Under the pieces are notes generated by a model, which was not told where the DNA came from, did not search any database, and was given only the letters and a program-made list of their open reading frames with translations. A program made the position numbers and the translations under genes. From NCBI GenBank assembly GCA_006538405.1, contig BJKQ01000021.1:124001-188000 (forward strand): a stretch of 64,000 nt of DNA. Direction: 5' to 3'. Position 1 is the first letter of the stretch. Every line of letters begins with the position of its first letter. Positions 44,483-56,789 of the stretch are shown one piece after another. The stretch comes from Hansfordia pulvinata. Taxonomy: Eukaryota; Ascomycota; Sordariomycetes; Xylariales.

Positions 44483-46557
44483 TCACTCCCCGTTGGCCAG
44501 CCCGGCGACGCCGCTCGCGTCCCCGGCGTCGAGGAACCCGCACACGACGCCGCGGGGGTCCCAGCGGCGCCGGACCTCGCGGAGCCGCCGGCCGGCCGCG
44601 AGGCTCCAGAAGCGGACCTCGTCGCCGCGCCCGGGGACCGCGAAGTCGGCGTCCCCCAGGTAGCTCCCGACGGCGACTTTTCCGCTTTCCCCTCCCACCC
44701 TTTCCGAGCTGCCGCTTCCTGGGCCGGTCCCCTCGTCCAGCCCGGCCAGCGACCCGCGCGCCCAGGCCGCGCACCGGTCGTCGTCCGCCTGGTCTGCCCA
44801 CACCGCGTACAGCGCAAAGTAGTGGTCCGACTGCATGCTGAGCGCCATCGCCTCGTCGCCGCCGCCGCCGCCGCCGCCGTCCTTGCCTCCTCCACCCAGC
44901 CGCCGCCGCCGCGAGGTCGGGTTCATGGCGAAGTAGAGCGCGGTGGACTGCGTGCCGGGGGCAGGCGGGTGAAGGCGGGCTCGAGGGCGGCGGCGACGCC
45001 CGCCGGGGACAGGCCGTCGGACAGGTACGCGTTGTCGCTGCGGTAGCGGTGGCCCGCGGGTTGGCGGCGGTCTGGCCGGCGTACTCGGCGGCCAGGGTGG
45101 TGGGCGCGCAGAAGAGGGCGACTTCTTCTCCTCCTTCTTTTTCTTCTCCCTGTGCTCCCTCTTCATCGTCTCCAGGTTTCGACGCCGCCGACGAGGACGG
45201 CTCCGGCAGGCGGGGCCGCGAGTCGTGGATGGGCCGCAGGGCGGCGGACGCGGCGGCGCGGTCCGCGAAGCCGAAGGATAGCATGCCCACTATGAGCTCG
45301 ATGCGCGCCGGGTCCGCGGGGCTGAAGCGCGAGACGCAGACCATCTCGACCTCGGGGGGCGCGCTGGGCGCGGTCTGAGGGCGGGGAGGGGGTGGTCAGG
45401 GCCGGAACGCGACGACAGCAGAGGAGTGAAGTAAGGAAGGTAAGACAGGTAGAGAGCGGCTCACCTCGACAACCCAGCTCATCACGCGCCGGTACTCGGA
45501 CGCCGGGTACACGTAGACGGTGTTGTGCATGGGCAGCAGCGGGCGCGTCTTGAGGTAGAACCTCGTCACGATGGCGGGGAAGCCTGGTTATCCGGCTTGT
45601 GTCAGCGGGTGAAATCTTCTCCTGTCTGGAGGCTATATTACTCCGACTTAATCTTCGGACAGCGCCCCCTCCTGTGTGGCTGTAAGACTTACCCGGCCCG
45701 GCGCCCCTGGCAGCCCAGAACAGGTCGGCGTTCTCGTCGACGCTGCAGTGGATCGCCCTCGCGTCGGCGGTCACGACGTCGACGCCCACGACGGACTCGC
45801 AGGCCCATCCCCAGTTCTATCGTCCACCCAGCCAGTCAGCCTCTCCATCCGCGATCTTTTACGGGGATAAGCCAGAGAAGAAGAAAAACAAGAAAAAAAA
45901 GGAACTCACCTTGCAATTCCACCCCATGCCCCCCTGCAGCAGGAACCCGCCCAGCCCGACGTCCGGACAGTGCCCGCCGGCGAACATGCGGCCCCGGGGC
46001 GCCAGGGCCTCGTTGAGCTGCTGGCCCGTCGTCGCGGGCGCGCACGACGCCACCTCGGTCGCCGCGTCGTAGCTCACCGCGGCGGCGGCCGCCAGGTCGA
46101 GGTCCGCCAGGTCCAGCAGCAGCGCCTCGTCGCGCACGCTCCACGCCGCCCAGCTGTGGCCGCCGCTGCGCACCGAGATGCGGTGGCGGGGGGCGCCGGG
46201 GAGGTGCTTGCCCGCTCGTCCTCCGCCCTTCTTGTCGTCATCGCCGGCGGGGGCAGCAGGAGACGGGGAGTAAGCCGCGCCGCACCAGCGCGCGTTCTCC
46301 GCCAGCGCCAGCGCGACGGCGTCCCGGACCTCTGCCGCGGTGCGGGGCCGCGCGACGGCCCAGGGCTGGCGTCGGTGACCGTGGTCAGTGGTGGTGGCAG
46401 CTGGCCGCCGCGCGTTGAAGACGCGGCCCCACACGGCCTCGGCGAAGGTCGTCTCGTCGGTCGCGTCGCGGTAGACGATGGGCAGACTGGTGCCGCTCGC
46501 GCCGGTGCCGGTGCCGGTGCTGTCGCCCGTGGCGGCGGCCGTGGGCAGGGTGGCCAT
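44483..46557 (-). CDS. FAD-linked oxidoreductase (PCMH fold, BBE type), two apparent indels
   Basis: Berberine-bridge-like oxidase family, used for oligosaccharide or secondary-metabolite oxidation; substrate unknown. Exons 46557-45910, 45816-45693, 45583-45465 and 45374-44483; introns 93, 109 and 90 nt, all with good sites. FAD-binding half: RHRISVRSGGHSWAAW with H134 as the likely 8-alpha-histidyl site, and AGGHCPDVGLGGFLLQGGMG with C197, which fits the second attachment site of bicovalent flavoproteins. NWGWACESVVGVDVVTADAR and NADLFWAARGAGPGFPAIVT follow. The C-terminal substrate half ends with DHYFALYAVWADQADD and a BBE-like region. No signal peptide is seen. Two bases appear missing in exon 4, at the C3 run 45053-45055 and the G5 run 44957-44961; restoring both gives 594 residues. 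GC at third positions is extreme. No neighbouring biosynthetic genes are present. Confidence 0.9.
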
Positions 46558-48134
46558 GGCCTCTGGTGTTTAGCGAAAATAGCCCGAGGTTTTCTTCCTA
46601 GTCTCGCCACTGCGGGCCGACTTGTGACCGTGTTGATATGTGAACACTGATCACACACACTGGAAATGAGGCTTGTTCCTGCTGTTTGCCTCGCAATGCG
46701 TGCGCCGCGGGTCAGATCAGACAGACGTAGGACAGGCCCAACAGGGTACTCGTACATGTATGTTGGAGAATGGGCGATACCGGGGCCCCGGACGCGCGGC
46801 GCCACGTGCCGACCCTCTCCTTTATACCTCTGTGTGCGCGTACTCGTGCGGGTGCGAGATGGCAGTGCTACCTCGGACACCCTGGCCGAAGCCTCCCACG
46901 CGTGCCCCTCTTTGTCGTGGAGCCCAGGCCTTTGTCGCTCCCAACAAAGGCCATCTCATCAGCATTGAGGCTCGTCTCAGTGTGACGATGGAGCACGGGC
47001 GCTCCCCGCCTCCCGCCTCCCGCCGCCGTCCAAGTGCGGCCTCTGGGGATTCCCAAAGCCCACGATCCAGCGCCTCTCCCGAGGCACTAGCCGGCTGGGG
47101 AAGCACGATCCCCCTCTTCCGGCCCCGCCTCTGACGGAAAATACCCGGCTCGGCGCACAGCGTGTCTCGCAAGCCCACGCCGGGATGTGGGCGGCACCCC
47201 CGGGCGCGCGGGGCGCGGCATGCGGAACAATTGAAGCCCCCCGCTGCCGTGCAACGTCGACTCTGTGGCCCGGGAACAGAGAGGGTGTACGCCGTGTGCG
47301 CGTCTTCTCTTCCCGGCAGCAGCGTCGTATCAATCCGAAGGGGGGCAAGGGGACGGAACACAAAAAAGGTGCCGGCGCCAGAAGGGGCCAGTTCGGTGCC
47401 GTGGGATTCATCACAAGGGTGGGACTATTACTATTCTTCTCCCCGTCAAGGCCAGTCCTCTGAGCCCTCAATTGCTCTCAGCTACCTAAAGTAACAGGAA
47501 GGGGCGGATACTGGTCAGTGCCACATCCTGCCTCGAATGGCATCATCATAGCACACCTTTATGAGAAAACAGCAGAAGGTCTTTGGGTAATCATACAGTT
47601 TTGTATTGATACAGAATCAATTGCTTCATAGTCTGGGGTATCTATTCCCTTGCACCAAGCCCTAGCCTAGCTAGACGCCAATAACGTGAGATATGTACAG
47701 AAAATGGGAGTCGGGTAGAGAGGCCACCCATTCGCCAACGTGAAGGTTACTATTTTGCCCCCTCGTAAGATGAGATAACAGAGAGTAGCCTCAAGTCCTT
47801 TTTTTTTTGGATTTGTTTCCGACTTGGGTCTTTCCGTTGGTGTGCTATCTTGTCCGTTGATGATATGTCTGGAAGCTGTGCTTCTTTGGTTTCCTTGCTG
47901 CAACGGTCCACCCAAGGGCAGGCGGCTAAGTAGAGGTAGGTAGTAGGTGGGTGGATGGGTGGGCGTGGGCGTGGGGGGGCGTTTTATGTATAGGTAGAAG
48001 GAAGAGAAAGTAAGAACGAAACTGGAAAAGAAAGTAGAAAAGAAAAAGGCAAACACGCTTTGTAGTTTGTGTTTGTGTCTGTGTGACACATACATCGCGT
48101 GTGTTTGCCGCTTCCCTTTTAATCCACCCCTTTT
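46558..48134. other. Intergenic region
   Basis: 1.6 kb holding the FAD oxidase promoter (left, with a TACTCGTA octamer at 46747) and probably the 3' untranslated region of the secreted Gly/Ala-rich protein gene (right, A/G-rich, with GGTAGG repeats near 47930-47970). Nothing coding is supported. Confidence 0.5.
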
Positions 48135-50726
48135 TTATAGATAGACCATGCCGTAGTCGCCCTGTAGCATCTTGTTGTTGTTGACCTGGGTGAACTGGGG
48201 CTGGCACTGGATGAAGCGCTGGGGCGAGGGGCCCTGGCCGCAGTTGATGAAGGCGCTCCAGCACCAGTAGGTGGGCGTGAAGGTGGGGAAGCCGGTGGCG
48301 CCGCGCTTCTCGCCGAGCTGGTTGGTGACGGTGATGGTGGTCGAGTTCATCATCTCCTGGGACGTCGAGGCGCCCATGGCCTTCTGGATGGACAGGCTGG
48401 GCGCGCCGATGCCGTGCGTCTGCTGCGACGAGCCCTCGGCCGCGGGCTTGTCGTTGCCGGCGCCGCCGCCCAGCAGGTTCTGGCCGCGGGCAAAGGCCGC
48501 CGTCGCCCCCGGCTGCAGGCTGAACTTCTGGTCGTTGGACGACGTCAGCGTCGTCGACACCTCGACGGCGACCGAGATCTGGAACTGGCAGAAGTCGCTG
48601 TCGCAAGACTGCACGTTGGCGGCCATCTTCTGCGGGCCGGCCTCGGTCCAGGGCCCGATCAGCTGCGACGCCTGGCAGTTGGCCTGGAACTGCGGGCCCG
48701 ACGTCGGCGTCGCCAGCGGGTTGACCGCCGTCTTGAACGCCGTGGGCGTCGCGGCCGTCTGCGACTTGGGCATGAACCACTCGGCCACGTTGTCGATCCA
48801 GTCGCCCAGGCCGCGCTCCGCGAGCGAGGAGCCGGCTCCAGCGGTGGTCGCCGTCGTCGTGGTCGTGGTCGTGGTGGCTTCCGCGTCGCGCCGGAGCTTG
48901 AAGTCGGCCTTGTGGGCGGCAGCAGCACCGGCGGGGTTCTCTGACCGCTTGGTCCGCTTGACCATGGTGTTGACCGTGGTCGGGATCGGGGCCGGGGCGC
49001 GGGCGTTGAGGCCGCCAGCACCGGCACCGGCGGCAGCGCCAGCACCGGCACCAGCGGCAGCGCCAGCACCGGCACCAGCGGCTGCGCCAGCACCAGCACC
49101 AGCGGCCGCGCCGACGCCAGGCCCGGCGGTCTCCTGGGGAGCGGGCATCTTGCCGGGGAAGTTGGCGCCGGCGAGGTGGCCGCTGGCGCCGGGCATGGTG
49201 GCGGAGCGGCTGGCGCCGGGCATCATGCTGCTGGCGCCGGGGACCATGCTGCTGGGGGCGGGCATGCGGCCGGGGATGCGCATGCTGGAGGACATGGCGG
49301 CGGGCACCGAGGGCATGCCGGACTGGGCGGCGGCGGGGCGCGAGGCGGCGGCGACGGGGACGACGGGCTTGCGCGAGGACGACGCCTCGGCGCCGGCGAT
49401 GTTGCCGGAGCTGTCGACGGACATGGGGCCGGCGATCAGGGCGTTGTTGCCGGCGCTGAGCAGCTGGCACTCCTTGACGCTGCAGCACGACATGACGGTC
49501 AGCCGGAGCGAGGCCTGTTCGTTCCCGGCGTTGGTCAGCAAAAAGCGGTCTACCTTCATCTGCCTAGGTAGGTAGGTAGGTATCCATCTCCTCTTCTCCC
49601 GGGGTATGATGAGCGAGCAGGGCGCGGCAGAGAGGACTTACCGCCAGACTGGTGTAGTGGCAGCCGCCGTTGGCCACGTTGGTCATGATGTTGCCGGGGG
49701 GCACGGGGATGCCCAGGTGGCCAAAGTTGTTCTGCGAGTAGGGGGTGATGATGGCGTAGCGGCAGCCGCTCTTGCCGCCCTTGAGCGACCAGTAGACGTC
49801 GTACGAGGCGCCGCTCTCCGGGTTGCTGGCCCCCGGGAAGTTGGCGTTGTTCCACCAGACGGGGTCCTTGGGGTCGCTGATCCGGTTGGTGACGGCGAAG
49901 AACTTGGGGTCGCCGGCTGTTTGCGGTGGTCAGGTCAGCATACGGTCTCGGGGGCTCGGTCTCTCTCGGGGAAGCGAGGCAAAAGGAGAGGGACTTCACT
50001 TACGATCGGGGGCGCCATCGTACGTGGCATTGACCGAGTTGGAGCAGCGGGCGTCCGCGTAGGGGATCATCTGCGGGCCCTCGGAGCCGTGGGCCGTCTG
50101 GTCGCCGTCGTGCGCCTTGGAGGGCTCGGCCGAGGCCGCCGCCGAAGACGACGAGCCCGCCGCCGACGAGGACGACGAGCCGCCTGCGCTCTTGGAGGGG
50201 CCCGGAGCGCCGGTCTTGTCGGCCGGGGCGCCTGCTGCCCCTCCCGCGCCTGCACCAGCGCCGTCCGTCTTGGTCGGGGCCTCGTCGTCGTCGCCCTTGC
50301 CGCCGCCCGTCTTGTCGGCCGGAGCGTTGTCGCCGTCGCCAGCGCCAGCACCTCCCCAGCGCCGCCGCCGCCGCCGCCGCCAGCTCCGCCTTTATCGGCC
50401 GGGGCGCCCTCACCGCCGGCACCGCCTTTGTCAGCCGCGGCACCGTCACCGCCGCCAGCGCCACCACCGGCACCACCGTCACCGGCGCCATCCTGCTTGT
50501 CTCCCGGAGCGCCAGTCGCCTCGGGGTTGTCGGCCTTGGTCGGCGCGGGGCCTGCTGCGTCTGTCGTCTCGGCGGGGCCGGCGCCGGGGGCCGCGCCGCC
50601 GGTGGGGTTGTTGCCAGCGCCCGCGACGACGGCGCCTGCGCCGGGGTTCTGGCCCCAGACGCCCGCGCCGGTGTGCAGGAGCATGACGGCGAGGGCGCCC
50701 AGGCGTAAAGAGCGTGTCGATACCAT
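48135..50726 (-). CDS. Secreted Gly/Ala-rich protein, family not recognised (apparent frameshift)
   Basis: Exons 50726-50004, 49916-49642 and 49559-48135; introns 87 nt (GTAAGT, GCTGACC, ACAG) and 82 nt (GTAAGT to GGCAG, containing TACC repeats). 807 residues after one base is restored. A signal peptide (RSLRLGALAVMLLHTGAGVW, cleavage near VWG-Q) is followed by a Gly/Ala/Asp-rich linker with repeated ADKGGAGG units. A folded cysteine-containing domain spans exons 1-3 (MIPYADARCSNSVNATYDG, PVWWNNANFPGAS, GCRYAIITPYSQNNFGHLGI, LTVMSCCSVKECQLLS). Then come a Met/Pro/Ser-rich stretch and a GAGAGAAA tandem repeat. The C-terminal domain has CQASQLIGPWTEAGPQKMAA, SCDSDFCQFQISVAVEV and PTYWCWSAFINCGQGPSPQ. 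I infer a wall or extracellular protein. One base appears missing in the C4 run at ~50354-50357. The upstream in-frame ATG at 50909 is not used since it would bury the signal peptide. Confidence 0.72.
49032..49103 (-). repeat. 24-bp coding tandem repeat (three full copies)
   Basis: Three tandem 24-bp units, 49032-49055, 49056-49079 and 49080-49103 (the last with two changes), flanked by partial units. They encode an octapeptide of the AAAGAGAG type inside the secreted Gly/Ala-rich protein. In-frame unit length means copy-number change would not break the protein. Confidence 0.85.
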
Positions 50727-53700
50727 ATTTGTGTATGTATGCGTGTGTTCGTGTTCGTGTACGTGTTTTGTTGTGTGTTTGTGTACTCCCCTTCTCTCTC
50801 TGTCTCTCTCTCTCTCTTTTTCCCACTCTCCTATCGAAGCTAGGAAGCTTCTGCTTCTGCTTCTTCTTTTTACCTGGGGGGAGGGAGGGAGGAAGGGAGG
50901 ACCCGACACGGCTTTCTCGTGAGGGTTCGTCGCAGGTCTGGCGGCAACGAGAAAGGGAAAGTAGAGGAACAGTCAAGTCCTTCGGCAGACGACGAAGGGG
51001 GGAGCCCGCGCCCCGTGGGCAGGCAGGGCGGCGTCTTCTTTTTCTAAACGACACCCACGGCCACGACCACCACCGCGCCCACCACCCACAGCAGCCCGAG
51101 AGCGCCTGCGCCCGCGGGCGGCGGCGGCGGCGGCGTGTGGTGGCGGCGGCCCCAAAGATGCGGCGTTGGCGAAATCCATGGGCGACCAGATTAGAATGCG
51201 GTGGCCAACTCGGCGGCCCACCCAGATGGCGGGTGGCGAGTGTGGTGAGCCCGGGAAGGGCAGGTAGTCAGCCAGCCAGCCAGGTAGGTAGTCAGTCAGT
51301 CAGTCGGATGGGAGGGGGCCCTGTCGTGGGATTCCCGCAGAGAGCGAGCAGTCCGAATCCAAGCCAAACTCCAGAGCCACCCGGCCGCTTGTTGGTCTGC
51401 TGCTCTGCTGCTCTGGGCCTTTTGCCTACCTACCTGCCTGCCTGTTCCACAGCGGGACAGGTTTCTTGTTCGCTAGACGGTCGTCTCTCGGGAAGCCGTG
51501 CATCGGATAGAGTTTCTTAGCAGGCAGACGGCCAGGTCCCTGAATAGACGCGGGCCCTGAACACGTACTCGTAGAGTGGAGAGTGGCGCCGACAAAGTAA
51601 TACAACGGTTGTTGCCCCTTTGGCCTGGGAAACAAACGATTGACAGTCCCGGCGCACTGCACCGAATCGCATCGCCAGGAACCGGATGGTCCAGGAGCCA
51701 GAGTTCCCTCGCCGGCGCAGAGGATGGGAAATACGGCCCAGACGCCTCAACCCGGCAGTTCAGCCCAGTTCAGAGCCCTCGTGCCGCCGCTGGCCTGGAC
51801 TGGATTGCGCGCCGCTGGGCAAGACAAGATGCCTACTACCTTACCTTACCTACCTAACCTACGAGTACCTACTGTACTTATTACCTTACTACGCCATCCC
51901 ACCATGCTGCGTACGAGTACTGTGGTCACCAGGTGGGAATCCGCTCGCCATTGCGGGCCCCGGCTTGGCCCAGCAGGTCCGCCCCGAGCAGCAGAGCAAA
52001 GCCCGCCGCGCCCGATTCATCTAGGTTTCTGGGGCCCGCGATCCTGTTCGCCCTCGCAAGCCGAAGACACGCGCGCCGAGGGATTCGCGAAGGATCGGAG
52101 GCCAGGGCGTTGTTCTTTTCGGGCTCTCTGCCTCGGCCACCACGGTACGATTACCTGTACCGATCACGCCGCCCCCCAGGCATTGACGAGGTACTCGCAC
52201 GAGTACCTCGAGAATCCTTCCAGCTACGGCCTCAACCTGCCAGGGGAGGGACGAAGAGCAGGCGTGCTGACGATGCCTTCTTGGGATGGGGTCAGCGTCA
52301 TGGGAGCGTCGGTCCACGTCCATGTCGCCCAATCCAGGCACGGGTCGATTACCATTGCCAGCGCTCTCGCGTCCCAAGGCTCTCTACCTGTAGGGGTATG
52401 TACGCGTGCCCCAGACAGCCGTGTCTCAATGCCTCGTAACAAAAGAGACAGAGAGAGAGAGAGAGAGAGAGATAAAAGGCGATCGGGAAAAGGCTCCCCT
52501 CCCACCCCACTGCCAAATTAATTGACTGATTGATAGATTGATGATTGTCAGGCACGCGCGCCTCTGTATCAGTCGCCGCTCTAAATTTGTTACCCGTGCC
52601 GCGAACCCACGGACAAGCGGGCTGTTGGGGGCCCATGTGTTTATTTCGGTAGCACGGGTGGTAGGTACCTTACCTACACTCGTAAGAAGTACATGCACGG
52701 CCTGATAGCCGTCGCCACCGCTCACGCCCGGACGCTGCCTCTCGGTACGCAAGATGCCGGTGGCCAGCTGCCGGCGACGGAGGCGATCCGGTCGGTCTCT
52801 TGGGGACGGGCAAAGAGAGAAGACGAAAGGTAGGGAGATTGAAAAGAAAGCAGACTGCCGCACTCATACTTTCTACAGTCGATTGGCTAGCAGCGGCAGC
52901 GACAGCAGCAGCAGTTGGCCGCTGCTGGTGACGTGACAGCGGCGGCAACAGCGGCGGCGGCGACGGCGGCGGCGAAAAGCGACAAGGCACGCGCACGTGT
53001 TAATTGTCTTGTACGTAAAGTCCTGGAGATCTTCGCCGGGGCCAAGCCCGCACCGAGCTGACCTGATTTGACGGACTGATTGGTCTACGCGCATTAAGGC
53101 CTCTGCCCGGCGCGTGGCTCGTCCTCGTTCTATATCGCCAGCTGATCTCTCCCTTCCAGCAAAGGAAACATCGAGATGAGAGCTGACGGACAGGTACGAT
53201 GGGCAGCCCACCAGCCAGCCAGCAAGCAAATACCTCCCGCCCGTGTCCCTGGCAGACGCGGAGGCGGCTGACCAGAGCAGACATGTGCGGAGCCGGGGGC
53301 GAACGCCCAAGGCCCTCGTCTGCATCCTGCGATGCCTTTGGGGCGACCTGGGGCGGCCCTCTTTTCGGCTGTTTCCGCCACACGAAGCAGCCAACTCAAC
53401 TTGTCCGCCGGTCTAGACTGTCCGGGTTAGAACCCACCAGCACCCGGCTGTGATCATTCTCGCCATTGCGCTCTGCTTCCCTTCTTTTTGTCTCGCGCGG
53501 CCAACGGCCACGCGCAATGCCCCATCCAAATGTCGTCTTGCAGAGACCCAATGCCGCTCGGCTGGAAGGGGCATTTCGCATGGCCGCCGGTCTTCCGAGT
53601 CAAGGCCTTGAAGGCGGTTCACTCCTCTCGCCCGCCGCTCGCAGAGGAGACGGCTTTACTCGTACGCTCCTGCTCACACGGCGTCCAGATCGCTCTGGTG

Positions 53701-56700
53701 GGAGGGTGCGCGGCGGCGGGTGATGGGTGGTGGGCGGTGGCAACACTCCGCTCCTTACGCGCAACGACCTGAGCCTCGTCTCTGAGTAAGTCCGGCTGCA
53801 GATGCTCTCGGCAAACCAGCCTCAGGGCCCGCCCGGTCTTGGGTTGAGAGGATTCGCCATGATTTGCAAATGGCCGAACATCCCGCGAAGCAGCAGCATC
53901 GAGCGGGAACCTTGTTCAGACAGACAAAAGTCCGCTGGTGGGCAAGTACGCCCCCAAGGGAATCGGCATTCGTGGGCGAACAACCGGGATCGGGAATGCA
54001 GAGCACCCACTGGCACCCACGTCAATCGTGCGCGAGGTGCCCTGATGACAGAAAACACAATGCCGACCCGTACAAACAGGGCAACTCCCTCGGAGGTGGC
54101 AAGCCACGGGGCGACCCAACGTGCCAACACGGGCTCGTCCCCACGCGTACGCATGTCCGATGCCGATCTTCAAGGCCTGCCGGCGATGAGAGACTGCTTC
54201 CCCGAGAGGGATTTCCAACCCCGATAGACTTGTTCCCGGCATGGCCCATCGAGTGACGAAATCTACGTCCACTGGGGGAGGGGGAAGAAAGAAAGAAGGA
54301 CTGACACCGACAGTTTCTGTTCTTGCCGACGGCGGCTTGGAGGGACGATGTTTCCAGTGCAGCGCGTAGCTGCGTGGCCCCGAGACGTGACCAAATCCAC
54401 GAAATGCATGCCCGTTTTCCCACAGGGTTGACGGACGACATTCTCTGGGCGTGAGCCGTCGTGCCACCAGCTTACAGACCGCTCAGATCGCCGCCAGCTC
54501 GGCCTCCGACATGTCGTCGCAAGAGTCCATGCGGCAGGCGGCTTTGGCGGAGTTATCTGCACTGTGACAAAAGACCGGACACTTCCAAAACGTCACTTCT
54601 CATTTTTTGTTCAAGCTAAATAGTCTTTGCTATATGCTGAAAGCGAAATGAATGCCCAGCGTCCCTTGTGGTGGCGCATCATCACAGATGGTTGTACAAT
54701 TATTCACCTAGTGTGCTGTGGACACCGGCTCATATAGTTCGTGCCAGTCCTACAAAGTGGAATCTACACCGTCTCAGATCAGACACTCTTCTTCATGCCC
54801 TTATATAGGCATGTCCCTTTCACGCGATGGTGATCTGCGGCATGCCTGCAGGGGGTTGTTTTCCGTCGCCCGCAGCTAGGTTTGCTCTTCTGGCCCTCTA
54901 TCGCATCTGCAATCCCGCTTTGTCGGCCCGTTCGAGGTTTGCTCACTCCTGATGCTACCATGCTCGTATGAAGGCGACGGCGTAGGCGCCGAAAAGAAAG
55001 GTCCGCTTCGTCAGCGCACCAGACGGAAGAGGAAATCACTCTCTGGACCACCTCGTTGGGCTTATCTGCAAAGCGTGACAGCCGCGCTGGGAAGTCCCCA
55101 ACGACCTTTTGGTGAGAATGAGAGTTGCGCATTAAATCTGCTCCAGGGCCTGGCGTGTTGAGTTACGAACGGCGACTACAATCAAGTGATCGGACTGCTA
55201 CCCACGTACTTGGTCAGTCTTCCCTGGTCAGCCAGATACGGAGGCGAGAGCTTGCGCGTCAGACTCGCATCAAGACTCGTCGAGCCACCTACTTATGTAC
55301 CGAATCGTGGCCATTGACACTCCAATGAATCAACATTCTCAGGTAGGAAGGGGTGGTTGGCGTTGGTGCTTGAGCAGCTTAAACACCATCTGTGAACCTG
55401 AGTAATCACCAAGGTGCGCAGCGCCACTACTAATCTTCGCGTGGGACATTCTCAAAGACCCGGCTCTGTAGGAGCCCCCATCCGCACTCTTCGACATCAC
55501 GTCGGTGACGTTGGCGCGCAAGACCACAACCTGGCCAACGGTTGAAGCAAAGGGCGGCGCATGCGGCACACAACATCTTCGCTTGCCCGCGCCGCTCAAT
55601 GCATGCCGCGTGAGTCTCGACTTGTAGGGATCTAGCCTCCAGACCAGTCAGACCGCAACTCGCCTGGTACTCCGAGTCTTCCGCCCGCAATGCACGTCAG
55701 TCTCGGCCTGGGCCTTGCCCCCGTCGGTGTCGGCTGACCAAGGCCGCGTGTCGTGGTGGTAACATGGGCAATCGCGCCTCCAAGACCACGGCGGCGGCAC
55801 CCCGCTGGCAAAGCCCGCAGATGGACCGATGTCTTGCTTAATTCCCAGCCTATGTCGGCCCTAAGCTACTCCTCGTCCGGCCGCGCTCGGCGTGAGAGAA
55901 AATTCCTGCCTTGATGGGCTGGTCACCGAGCGTGAGGGCAGTATCTATGTCTATGCCGAGCCCAGACCAAAGACCATCAACCGGCCCCGGGACCGAGAAA
56001 GAGACTTTTTTCTTCTTTTTTTTTCCCCCTCGAGCGGCCACCCGCTTTGCTGCCGCCGCCCATGGCACTAAGCTACTCCGCCGCGCGCAGGTATCGGGGT
56101 CGCGCCCTGGGACAGCCAGCGAGGCCCTTGTCTTACCGCAACGGAGCCCCGTGAGACAGCGCTGAAGAAGCCGAACGGACGGGGGCACATATCGCAAGTG
56201 CCAGACAACGAGGGGAGAGGCCGGGCGCCGCAGCCCTCGGTCGCATTCGCCAGTTGGTCCAATCTCAGCAAACACGCAAAAGAACTACTCGTATGCACCC
56301 AGGGACGGAGGGTGGTCAGAGGTGGCACGACGGGAACGTCGTCTCGGCCAGCCCGGTGTGAGCTGGCTCGGAATGGTGATATTAATCAATATGCTAAAGT
56401 GCCCCTGACAAGTCAAATTGCAAAAAAGGAAAAAAAAAAAAAAGCAGACCCCTGAAAAGGCTGGTCCCATATGCGAGGCGCGGTCATGCCGCCCGGAAGG
56501 CCAATACTTCCGCGGGGTAAGCCGCCGCCGCCGTGCCTTGTTCTAACCGTTGACGCCGTTCCCCAAGCCTGTAAATGGAAAAGCCCAATCTATGTGATGT
56601 GCGACAGCAGAGTGATGACCATGCGTGATGGTGATCCAAAGGAGAGAGTATGTAGGCCGGGTATATGTGGTTGCAAAGGTATCGGATCAAGTTGGCCGCC

Positions 56701-56789
56701 CATCAGGCTGGCGCAACGTTTTGGTGTAGCTTGTGTCGACGTCGATGTCCATGTCCATGTCCATGGGCAAGCCAAGCCGAGTCTCGACT
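50727..56789. other. 6.1-kb gene-poor region
   Basis: No supported gene on either strand. The left ~0.4 kb is the C/T-rich leader and promoter of the secreted protein gene. The region carries TACC and CAGT repeats (51280-51310), a (GA)11 run at 52451-52472, GCN-triplet-rich DNA near 52890-52980, and TACTCGTA octamers at 51566, 51860, 51912, 53657 and 56286. Confidence 0.5.
52451..52472. repeat. (GA)11 microsatellite
   Basis: Twenty-two bp of GA dinucleotide repeat, noncoding. Confidence 0.9.

Noticed and set aside
44412..45344. Arg-rich C-terminal extension of the FAD oxidase frame
   Set aside because: It is the continuation of the wrong frame after an apparent missing base; the family motifs continue in the other frames to a stop at 44483.
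48271..49575. 434-codon plus-strand frame opposite the secreted protein
   Set aside because: Antisense shadow of a GC-rich coding exon; the minus strand has the signal peptide, introns and cysteine motifs.
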